Shown piece after piece: positions 54,876-62,319 of a stretch of DNA of 64,000 nucleotides. The notes beneath the pieces are model-generated. The model did no database searches. It had not been told where the DNA came from and saw only the letters and a program-made list of their open reading frames with translations. Positions within the stretch are counted from its first letter, which is position 1. Each line of letters opens with the position of its first letter. The stretch covers positions 46,121 to 110,120 of the forward strand of contig MENK01000022.1 of the NCBI GenBank assembly GCA_001768235.1, read 5' to 3'. Made by a program: the position numbers and the translations under genes. Source of the DNA: Bacteroidetes bacterium GWB2_32_14. GTDB lineage: Bacteria; Bacteroidota; Bacteroidia; Bacteroidales; UBA12077.

Positions 54876-55045
54876 ATCCGTGTTTCTGTCGCCCGTATCG
54901 GGCTTACTTTTTTTATTTGTATAGTTTTACCATACTTTAGTTCCAATGGAACTAAACCTTAGCCCCGTAAGGTAAAAAAACAGTTAAATGTATAAATTGA
55001 AAGTGCTGTAGCATGATCATATTCTTATATAAATTTTTACCGGGA
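54876..55045 (+). repeat. Right part of a MITE-like element (copy 2 fragment)
   Basis: From GTGTTTCTGTCGCCCGTATC to TTTTTACCGGGAAATAG this is very similar to 61915-62097, including the internal ACTTTTTTTATTTGTATAGT and AAATTGAAAGTGCTGTA words. It lacks its own left end; the left end at 54559 may belong to it, with another element inserted between. Confidence 0.65.
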
Positions 55046-55096
55046 AATAGTGATTCAGAATGCAATTTTTAAAAATATTGAAATACAAATTCTCAA

Positions 55097-55129
55097 TTTG
55101 GTAAGTAATGAATTATTTTTATATATTTG
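55097..55129 (+). promoter_or_regulatory. Promoter in front of the broken tRNA-Arg copy
   Basis: TTTG (55097-55100) and TATATTTG (55122-55129), spaced by 21 bp, fit the Bacteroidota consensus. The broken tRNA copy starts 11 bp after the -7 element, as expected for a tRNA promoter. No comparable promoter is seen directly before the intact tRNA. Confidence 0.6.
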
Positions 55130-55137
55130 CAGCCTGA

Positions 55138-55192
55138 ATTGGACCTGTAGCATAATGGATACCTGCCGGCAGGCAGGCAGGGTGCATCTGGC
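55138..55192 (+). pseudogene. Duplicated 5' part of tRNA-Arg with a 20-bp insertion
   Basis: ATTGGACCTGTAGCATAATG GATA is the same as the start of the intact tRNA-Arg gene at 55440, including three bases before it. After GATA a 20-bp palindromic insert (55162-55181, CCTGCCGGCAGGCAGGCAGG) interrupts, then the tRNA resumes with GTGCATCTGGC and stops at the anticodon stem. It cannot make a tRNA. Confidence 0.85.
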
Positions 55193-55209
55193 AAAAGAAA
55201 TAAAGAAAA

Positions 55210-55452
55210 ATGTTCTTTGTTTATATTATAAAAAGTTCGATTGACAATAGACTTTACAAGGGATTTACTTTAGATTTGCAAAAAAGACTAAAAGAACATA
55301 ATTTAGGAAAAAACAAATCGACTTCACCTTATAAACCTTGGAAAGTAGTATATTACGAGAAAGTTGAAACCAGGATAGAAGCCAGAAACAGGGAAAAATA
55401 TTTCAAATCTGGGGCTGGAAGAGAATATTTAAAAAACATATTGGACCTGTAG
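55210..55452 (+). CDS. Small GIY-YIG endonuclease inserted at tRNA-Arg
   Basis: The 80-residue protein is a stand-alone GIY-YIG domain of the URI/UPF0213 type: VYI (4-6, the GIY part), YKG (16-18, the YIG part), Arg26 in LQKRLKEHN and the metal-binding Glu57 in RIEARNREKYFKSGAGREYL. Its last codons (ILDL, stop) use the first ten bases of the intact tRNA gene, so the TAG stop is inside tRNA-Arg. Upstream is a broken tRNA copy with the promoter. GIY-YIG enzymes nick or cut DNA and drive homing of mobile introns; a role in this insertion is likely but not proven. Confidence 0.88.
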   Translation: MFFVYIIKSSIDNRLYKGFTLDLQKRLKEHNLGKNKSTSPYKPWKVVYYEKVETRIEARNREKYFKSGAGREYLKNILDL

Positions 55453-55515
55453 CATAATGGATAGTGCATCTGGCTACGGACCAGAAGGTTGGGGGTTCGA
55501 GTCCCTCCAGGTTCA
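55443..55515 (+). tRNA. tRNA-Arg (anticodon ACG)
   Basis: The 73-nt gene folds as a tRNA: acceptor GGACCTG/CAGGTTC with one G-T pair, anticodon stem TCTGG/CCAGA with loop CTACGGA, T-loop GGTTCGAGTC-type sequence and discriminator A. The anticodon is ACG, read as ICG, decoding CGN arginine codons. CCA is not encoded. It overlaps the GIY-YIG stop codon and is followed by a terminator, so it is probably processed from a transcript that starts at the promoter near 55130. Confidence 0.93.
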
Positions 55516-55516
55516 C

Positions 55517-55541
55517 AAAAACCGCTCCCAGAGCGGTTTTT
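55517..55541 (+). terminator. Terminator of tRNA-Arg
   Basis: An 11-bp perfect stem (AAAAACCGCTC / GAGCGGTTTTT) with a CCA loop starts two bases after the tRNA end. Confidence 0.85.
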
Positions 55542-55651
55542 GTATTATATGTCATCATCTAAATTACAATCAATCCCTGTTTTTCATGTTTAATCTTTTA
55601 TTATTTGATAAATTGATGAAAATCTAATAACTTTAGTATAAAATTACCGAA

Positions 55652-56320
55652 ATGCTAAATAGCTTAAAACCACAACTTATTCCTCCCTATTTAAAAGATG
55701 AAATTGAAAAAAGATTTTGTTATATAAATAATTTAAGAGCAAAATATTTTACTATAGGATTAGTCATTTATTCCCTGATTATTTCATCGTATGATGTACT
55801 TTTTAACCAACACCTGGTGACTCATGAAACTTTTCTTATCCAGTTTAAGCTTGATGTATTTTTAATTGTTTTTTCGGTTATTTTTACTTTATATATTTAC
55901 TTTAATCAAACCAAATCGGCAAAGAATATCCGGGGTTACCATAAATCGATTCATTTTATCATCTCACTCATTACATTATGCTGGTTTGCTGCTAAAGCCT
56001 GCTTATCATCATTTAATAACGAAATTATTATTCAGGTTTATTTAATCGCTGTTCTTTTAATATCGTCTGTATTTTATTTTTCGTTTTATAAATATATTCT
56101 TCAGTTATTCATAAGTATTGTTTTTTTTATAATTATTGCTTTGTTTTTTGAACGGGAAATTAGTGAGATTTTTGAATCGGCTGTTTTAAATATGATTATA
56201 GTAGCTTTTGCTTTTCTCGTATCAAGAATGTTCTATCACCAAAAAACAGAATATTTTATGAAAGAATATGAAGTTATGAGGTTAAAAGAAGAAAAGAATT
56301 TTATAAATGGGAATAAATAA
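55652..56320 (+). CDS. Six-helix membrane protein of unknown function
   Basis: The 222-residue protein has an N-terminal amphipathic stretch and about six membrane helices (between residues 33 and 195), then a charged C-terminal tail (FMKEYEVMRLKEEKNFINGNK). It looks like the membrane part of a sensor (for example a histidine kinase or cyclase) that lacks an output domain. It stops before a bidirectional terminator, so it is either naturally short or a truncated sensor. Confidence 0.6.
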   Translation: MLNSLKPQLIPPYLKDEIEKRFCYINNLRAKYFTIGLVIYSLIISSYDVLFNQHLVTHETFLIQFKLDVFLIVFSVIFTLYIYFNQTKSAKNIRGYHKSIHFIISLITLCWFAAKACLSSFNNEIIIQVYLIAVLLISSVFYFSFYKYILQLFISIVFFIIIALFFEREISEIFESAVLNMIIVAFAFLVSRMFYHQKTEYFMKEYEVMRLKEEKNFINGNK

Positions 56321-56350
56321 AAAACCGGGTAAAAATTTACCCGGTTTTTT
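56319..56350. terminator. Bidirectional terminator
   Basis: A 15-bp perfect stem (AAAAAACCGGGTAAA / TTTACCCGGTTTTTT) lies between two convergent genes and ends in T-runs on both strands. Confidence 0.88.
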
Positions 56351-56352
56351 AT

Positions 56353-59300
56353 TTATATTCTGACTCCAAGCACGATAATATCATCAACCTGTTCCCACCT
56401 TCCGCGCCATTTATCGATATTGGTATTGAGTAATTCGCGTTGTTCGGCCATTGGTTTTTTATGAATTTGCTGTAGGTATTCTTTGAAGTTTTTAGTTTTA
56501 AACTTTTCGCCTGTTTCTCCGCCAAACTGATCCTGGTATCCATCTGAAAAAATATAAAAAACATCTCCTTTTTGAAGATCAATTTCGTTGTTTGTGAATG
56601 TTTCCCTTTCCTTAACATAAATACCTATTGGCATTCTATCAGCTTTATATTCTATAAGTTCGTTATTTCGGAACATATACATTGGATTATAAGCTCCTGC
56701 ATATTGCATTTTCATTTTTTCGAGATCTACAATACAAAGGGCTATATCCATACCATCTTTTGCTTCGCCTTCTTTACCTGTTTGTGAAAGAGTTCTTTTT
56801 ACATCGGCACGTAAATGGGTTAGTATATCGCCTGCATATATAACTTCATGTTTATTAACAATCTCATTAATAAACGATACCCCCAGCATACTCATAAATG
56901 CCCCGGGAACGCCATGTCCCGTGCAGTCGGCTGCAATAATAATCAATAAATTATCTTTTTTGGTAAACCAGTAAAAGTCACCACTCACGATATCACGAGG
57001 GCGGAACAGAATAAAATGCTCGGGTAGTATTTCCTGTGCCAGTTCTTTAGAAGGTAAAACAGCATTTTGAATACGTTTTGCATATTCAATACTATCGGTA
57101 ATGCTTTTATTTTTATCGGCAATTTCGTCACGTTGTTTTTCTATTTCATCTTTCTGTTTTACCACTTCTTCTGTTCGCTCTTTAACAATTTGCTCTAACC
57201 TGATTTTTTCGAGTTGTAACTTTCTTGTATAAAGTTTAACAACAACTGCTATTACAGCAATAGCAAATATGAAGTAAAGCATATAAGCCCATACAGTCCG
57301 GTACCAGGGAGGCAGAATTGAAAATTCATATTCAGCAATTTCGCTTTCAATTCCGTATATGTTTAGTGCTTTAATTTTAAATATATATGAACCTTCGTTC
57401 ATATTCGTGTATTCTTTATATGTTTTAATGTCCCAATTCGACCATTCTTTTTCAAACCCTTCCAGTTTATAGCTGTATTTTATATCTTCATTAGGGAAAT
57501 ATGGAGAAGAATAATAAAAAGTTATGTTGTTCTGTTTATAATCAAGTACGTTTTTTAAGTTCTCCGGTTGTTTAACAGAAACAATATTGCTTGTAGTATC
57601 TATATAATTTGTACCAAAGAATATAATTGAATCAATCTGCAGGCTGACTTTCCTGTTTAAGCTGTAATAGGTATCTGAAAAATTATACTCATTCAACGAA
57701 TTGTAATTTAACGCTGCAATAGTTGATAAAAACCAAACAGAACCATCATCATCAAAAGAGACATTTAAAATATTATGATTTTTTACTCTTCGAAACGGGA
57801 TATCAATTAATTCTTTTCTGGTATCACCCTGGATAAGTTTTTCAACATATTGGTAATTTTCAATATTATTCTTGTTAATATGCTTTGATATTATCCAAAA
57901 AATAGAATCGTTTTCCTGGAAAATTCCTATAATCTTATCTGTACGTGTCTTGAAATCAGGGAACTTATCATATTTTTCTATTTTATTATTTTCAGGGTTA
58001 ACAGAATAGATACCACCTTTAGCAGCAATTAAAATATCATTATTAACCAGGCAAACTCTATTTCCATCTAAAGATGGCAGGCCCTCGTTTAATCCATACC
58101 TGGTTAAGACTTCCTTTTCGGGGTTAAATTGAATAATCCCGTTAAAAGATGTTCCCAGCCACAAATTTTTATTTTTATCCTGGGCAATAGTTTCAATAGA
58201 TTCAGAGAATCTGTATCTATTTTCCTGAGTTATCCAATTATCATTTTTATATTCAATATATGTAAGGCCATCTCTGTACCCGACATATATTCTGTTTTTA
58301 TCGAATTTTGATTGGAACAAACAGCTGCAATTAATAAGACCATCTTTGTATTTAATTACTTTAATTTTATTTACTCCCATGATTTCATAAACATCTACGG
58401 AAGAACCTGCGAGTAATCGTTCTTTATTATCATTGGTAATAATTTTTTCCAGGGTCCAAACCATTTGATCGAGGCCTTCGACTATTTTAAAAGCAGGAAA
58501 ACCATTTTCATCGAAATACTGATAGTACAACCCAAGACTGGTTGCAACATATAAAGTTCCTTTAAATCGCTCAGTATCAATAATCATTCCTTCAATTCCA
58601 TTTTTAGAATCAAATTTTGTAAATGGGGAGTTTATTTCTACATACGAAAGGTAGTTAAACAGGCTTAACCATAAAACACTTCCGCTTTCAAAAGCATTGG
58701 TAACGGTAATATCACCCAGTCCGTTCTCTTTAGTGATGTGCTGTAAAATTTCTCCCTGTTTATTGATGATAATTAAACCATTATTAACAGTTGTTAAAAC
58801 ATAATTCCCGTTTTTTAACTGAATGCCATTGTAAAGCTGGGCATCTTTTAAAAAATGGGAAAGGAAATTAAATTTTTTACTATATTTTTCAATATCCTTT
58901 GATTCGCCTGTTTCTACATTATAAATATAATTTCCATTAACCATTGTGCCTATAAACAGCTCCTTTTCGCTTAATGGCAGGATAACAAAAACATCTTTTT
59001 CCTTATAAAAATCACCTCCTTTAATTAAAGCAAACTGATCGTTTTTAAGCTCTTTAAGGCCATGAAAATAATTTCCTAATATCAATCGATTGTTAATATA
59101 AAAACTTATAAATCCTCCTAAAGTGTCCCTGTAAAAGTTTTCAAATTTTTTATTTTTAAATTTAAAGATTGAAGACCCGGCACAAAAATACGTTTCACTT
59201 CCTATACAATATGTTTTCCAGACATCACCAACATTTAACGAATCAATATTTTTATTAAATAACGATATATATTTCATTTTTCCATACGTATCAGGTGCGA

Positions 59301-59628
59301 GGTATCCAAACTCACCAACAGCACCCACATAGATTGTTCCTAACGAATCAACTGCCAAAGAACGAATAGTTGAATTATTCGTAACAGGTATTGTATTCCA
59401 ATTTATACCATCATATTCGATAACTCCTTCGTGGTTCCCAAAATAAACTACTCCCCGGTTATCAGCACATACAGCCCAGTTTTGTTCGTGTGCATTGTAA
59501 TCGTCTTTAGAAAAATTTTGTATAAAGGGAATCCCGTTTTTATTAATTTGTGCAATTAATGGCAGTTGTAAAAAAACAATCAGAAATGTTATTAATAGCT
59601 TTCTCATTTTTTCTAATTTTTTATGCAA
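56353..59628 (-). CDS. Two-component-sensor-type beta-propeller SpoIIE phosphatase
   Basis: The 1091-residue protein has a signal sequence (about 8-26), a large periplasmic region of propeller repeats (about 30-690, e.g. NLWLGTSFNGIIQFNPEKEV and IEYDGINWNTIPV), a Y_Y_Y domain (about 700-780, SYKLEGFEKEWSNWDIKTY), one membrane helix (VWAYMLYFIFAIAVIAVVVKLY, written in part), a coiled coil, and a cytoplasmic SpoIIE/PP2C phosphatase domain (about 870-1091, with GDFYWFTKKD, AADCTGHGVPGAFMSMLG and FYIFSDGYQDQFGG holding the metal Asp/Gly residues). It would convert an outside signal into dephosphorylation of an anti-sigma antagonist or SiaC-like phosphoprotein. Confidence 0.92.
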   Translation of the reverse strand: MHKKLEKMRKLLITFLIVFLQLPLIAQINKNGIPFIQNFSKDDYNAHEQNWAVCADNRGVVYFGNHEGVIEYDGINWNTIPVTNNSTIRSLAVDSLGTIYVGAVGEFGYLAPDTYGKMKYISLFNKNIDSLNVGDVWKTYCIGSETYFCAGSSIFKFKNKKFENFYRDTLGGFISFYINNRLILGNYFHGLKELKNDQFALIKGGDFYKEKDVFVILPLSEKELFIGTMVNGNYIYNVETGESKDIEKYSKKFNFLSHFLKDAQLYNGIQLKNGNYVLTTVNNGLIIINKQGEILQHITKENGLGDITVTNAFESGSVLWLSLFNYLSYVEINSPFTKFDSKNGIEGMIIDTERFKGTLYVATSLGLYYQYFDENGFPAFKIVEGLDQMVWTLEKIITNDNKERLLAGSSVDVYEIMGVNKIKVIKYKDGLINCSCLFQSKFDKNRIYVGYRDGLTYIEYKNDNWITQENRYRFSESIETIAQDKNKNLWLGTSFNGIIQFNPEKEVLTRYGLNEGLPSLDGNRVCLVNNDILIAAKGGIYSVNPENNKIEKYDKFPDFKTRTDKIIGIFQENDSIFWIISKHINKNNIENYQYVEKLIQGDTRKELIDIPFRRVKNHNILNVSFDDDGSVWFLSTIAALNYNSLNEYNFSDTYYSLNRKVSLQIDSIIFFGTNYIDTTSNIVSVKQPENLKNVLDYKQNNITFYYSSPYFPNEDIKYSYKLEGFEKEWSNWDIKTYKEYTNMNEGSYIFKIKALNIYGIESEIAEYEFSILPPWYRTVWAYMLYFIFAIAVIAVVVKLYTRKLQLEKIRLEQIVKERTEEVVKQKDEIEKQRDEIADKNKSITDSIEYAKRIQNAVLPSKELAQEILPEHFILFRPRDIVSGDFYWFTKKDNLLIIIAADCTGHGVPGAFMSMLGVSFINEIVNKHEVIYAGDILTHLRADVKRTLSQTGKEGEAKDGMDIALCIVDLEKMKMQYAGAYNPMYMFRNNELIEYKADRMPIGIYVKERETFTNNEIDLQKGDVFYIFSDGYQDQFGGETGEKFKTKNFKEYLQQIHKKPMAEQRELLNTNIDKWRGRWEQVDDIIVLGVRI

Positions 59629-59655
59629 ATAAAAAACATATAAATATAAAACAAA

Positions 59656-59685
59656 AAGACAAAATACTAAAAAGTATTTTGTCTT
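59656..59685 (-). terminator. Terminator of the S74-domain gene
   Basis: AAGACAAAATACT and AGTATTTTGTCTT form a perfect 13-bp stem, followed on the minus strand by T-rich sequence. It lies about 85 bp after the stop at 59772. Confidence 0.7.
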
Positions 59686-59771
59686 AATGTTCGTTCCCGC
59701 CTAAATATTACCTGTTTACAAAGACTTTTTTCACAAGGGATCCGGGTATTTTACTCTTTTATCTGAACAGG

Positions 59772-61766
59772 TTATTTTAAAATTATTTCTTCGAGTTTTT
59801 CCAGCCTGTTTTTCAGTTCCGCATTTTCATTTTTAAGCTTTTCAATATCAATATTTTGCTGATTTATTGTAGTTTCATGTTTTTGAATCTCGTTTAGTAA
59901 CAATACCGATAATATTGGGTATTGCACAGCATCGGGTATTAGTTTTTCGGAACTACTGCCGGGAATAACATCTTTTTCCCTTGCAAAACTTGCCAGTTCT
60001 GGAATAACCTCTGCCACTTCTTCTGCAATTAAACCAAAATGCCGTTTATTATCACTTATTCCTGTATATGAAACCGGGCGAAGTTTATAAATATTTGATG
60101 TATTAATTTCTATTGGTGTGATTTCAGTTTTATATCTTTTTGATGATGTTACTCTTCCAATTAGACCAGTTGTTGTAATACACAAGGCATCACCAGTAGC
60201 TGATGTATAAGCACCCATACAATAGAGGCTTGTAATGTTATTGTTTCCAAGCCGAACCTGGTTAGAAGCATTAACAATTACACTATCGCCAATTGCAACA
60301 CAATTGCTGTATGTAACGGTTGAGAAATTGGTATTATTTGCCGAGTTTCCAATAAACACGTTGCCGCTGCCAGTAGAACGATACCCGCTCCTGTAACCAA
60401 TATAGACGTTTCGCCTTGCTGTAGATGTATATATTCCGCTTTCGGAACCAATATACGTGTTTTGCAAACCTAAATTACTGAAACCGCTATTATTCCCGAC
60501 AAAAGTATTATTTGTACCTGTAGCGCTATAACCTGCACTTATCCCGACATATACATTGTAATTACCTGACACATTACTTTTTCCTGCACTATTTCCTACG
60601 AAAAGGTTGCCGTAAACATTGGTTGTAGAATTGTAGCCTGCATTGTTACCAATAAAAACATTCTGTATTCCATCAATAAAATTGTAGCCTGCCTGATCGC
60701 CAATAAATATATTTGATAATGCATCAACAGACGAGAACCCGGAATTATTACCGACAAAAATATTCCATGCCCCGGAAACATTGCTATGCCCGGCCATATT
60801 ACCAACAAAAATATTATTATATCCCGAAACAGTATTTTTACCTGCCTGAAATCCAAAAAATGTATTGTATTTACCCATTCCCGGGTTTAATAAATCTTGC
60901 TGTACGAGTTCTCCACTCTCGTGCCCGATAAAATAATTAAGTGGAGATAACTGTATATAACTTGAAAAAGTACCATTTTTATTATTTTGAACACTAAAGC
61001 CGCTAATGGTATCTCTTGTAAAAATCCTGGTACTATCGGGTGTTGCAACAAACATGAGTTCAGAAGTACCTTTGTTTGATGTTCTGCCACTCACTGCAAA
61101 TCCGCCTATGTTCCCTTTTATAGAATCTTCGTTCACATATATTCTTGTACTGTCTGGTGTTACATGCAGATACTCCACTTCTACTCCCGCTTTATTTGAT
61201 GTACGCCCGCTTACAGCAAAACCACCAATATTCCCCTTTACTGTTTCGTTTACATAAACTTTTGCCCCGTCGGGGAAAACTGCAAAAACAATATTTCCAT
61301 CGTGATCTTTCACGGCAAACAAGGTATCTGTTTCGGTAAAGTAAAGCGCATTGTTATCGAGAACCTTTGCCTTGTTTGAATACAGTGCATAAGGAACAGA
61401 AATAAGCTGAACAGTTCCCATATCAACAGGTGTGCCACCGGCAGGATTAGCCACCTCGGTTTTCAGGAACATCTCGTTAGACCAGTTAATTCCGGTAAAA
61501 CTACCTGAAAGAACGGTTCCTGCACCTGCCTGTACTGAAAACTGGCCATAATCATTCGTAGAAACTGTATGGCTCTCAGAATACTTAACTTCACCGGCAG
61601 AACTGCCTTCGAGTAAAGAAAGTTTTACTGTTATTGAAGTGTTTTCTACTAATTCACCGGATGAATTTCTCAATACTCCCTGGTAATTGAATTTTTCAGG
61701 TACCTGGCTATTCACGTGTAAAAAAGTAAAGACAATAAATAAAAATAAGAATACTGTTTTTTTCAT
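59772..61766 (-). CDS. Tail-fibre/adhesin-like protein with peptidase S74 chaperone domain
   Basis: The 664-residue protein has a signal peptide (ending VNSQ), a conserved N-terminal module (about 22-140, FNYQGVLRNSSGELVENTSI), short repeats with GNIGGFAVSGRTSNK, and then about ten repeats of roughly 20 residues of the NxFxGxxAGxxxxxG type (about 290-490), which suggest a trimeric beta-roll stalk. The C-terminus has a peptidase S74 intramolecular chaperone (SSKRYKTEITPIE... HFGLIAEEVAEVIPELA) with a Ser-Lys dyad candidate, and a coiled coil. S74 domains trimerise phage tail fibres and then cut themselves off. The likely role is a secreted surface fibre. Confidence 0.88.
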   Translation of the reverse strand: MKKTVFLFLFIVFTFLHVNSQVPEKFNYQGVLRNSSGELVENTSITVKLSLLEGSSAGEVKYSESHTVSTNDYGQFSVQAGAGTVLSGSFTGINWSNEMFLKTEVANPAGGTPVDMGTVQLISVPYALYSNKAKVLDNNALYFTETDTLFAVKDHDGNIVFAVFPDGAKVYVNETVKGNIGGFAVSGRTSNKAGVEVEYLHVTPDSTRIYVNEDSIKGNIGGFAVSGRTSNKGTSELMFVATPDSTRIFTRDTISGFSVQNNKNGTFSSYIQLSPLNYFIGHESGELVQQDLLNPGMGKYNTFFGFQAGKNTVSGYNNIFVGNMAGHSNVSGAWNIFVGNNSGFSSVDALSNIFIGDQAGYNFIDGIQNVFIGNNAGYNSTTNVYGNLFVGNSAGKSNVSGNYNVYVGISAGYSATGTNNTFVGNNSGFSNLGLQNTYIGSESGIYTSTARRNVYIGYRSGYRSTGSGNVFIGNSANNTNFSTVTYSNCVAIGDSVIVNASNQVRLGNNNITSLYCMGAYTSATGDALCITTTGLIGRVTSSKRYKTEITPIEINTSNIYKLRPVSYTGISDNKRHFGLIAEEVAEVIPELASFAREKDVIPGSSSEKLIPDAVQYPILSVLLLNEIQKHETTINQQNIDIEKLKNENAELKNRLEKLEEIILK

Positions 61767-61859
61767 AGTTTTTAAATTTTAGAGTGCTGTAAAAGCTAAA
61801 ATAGAAAAGCTACCCGAAAACAACTAATTTTAAGGCAGCTTTTTTATAAATAGTTTTTG

Positions 61860-62098
61860 TTGTCCGGTAAAATCTTTTAATATCTTAATTATATTATACT
61901 GAAATGTAATGGTTCCCATGTTTCTGTCGCCCGTATCGGGCTTACTTTTTTTATTTGTATAGTTTTTACCATACTTTAGTTCCTACAGAACTAAACAATA
62001 GCCCCATAGGGGCAAAAGTAAGGTAAAAAACAGTTAAATATATAAATTGAAAGTGCTGTAAGCACGATAGTATTCTTATTTAAATTTTAACCGGACAA
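61860..62098 (+). repeat. MITE/REP-like element, full copy
   Basis: The 239-bp element starts TTGTCCGGTAAAAT and ends ATTTTAACCGGACAA, the same terminal repeat as copy 1 with one extra base. It contains the hairpin GCCCCATAGGGGC (62001-62013). It lies between the S74-domain gene and the relic of a second S74 tail. Confidence 0.8.
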
Positions 62099-62123
62099 AA
62101 GTAATAAATAGTAATTAAAAAAT

Positions 62124-62250
62124 TATTTTTCTAACTTTTCAAGACGTTTATTCATTTCCAGTAATTGATTTTTAAGATTATCGTTTTCGGTTTTCAGTTC
62201 TTTAACAGCTTCAACCAAAACAGCAGCCATTTCGGCAGAGTTAACTTTTT
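62124..62250 (-). pseudogene. Detached C-terminal tail of an S74-type fibre protein
   Basis: The minus-strand frame reads NSAEMAAVLVEAVKELKTEN and ends LLEMNKRLEKLEK before TAA. It corresponds in type to the last part of the intact S74 protein (LNEIQKHETTINQQ...LKNRLEKLEEIILK). A stop (TAA) lies just before it, so it is cut from any upstream S74 domain. It is best read as a relic left when the paralogue at 62320 lost its chaperone. Confidence 0.6.
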
Positions 62251-62319
62251 ACAAGTTATAAATTGAGAACTAAAGAACTACCCTTATTTTAAAACCTGTT
62301 TATATATTTTTATACCTTG

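Noticed and set aside
56349..56618. An 89-codon minus-strand frame overlapping the SpoIIE phosphatase gene
   Set aside because: It lies in another frame entirely inside the phosphatase domain and has no family character.
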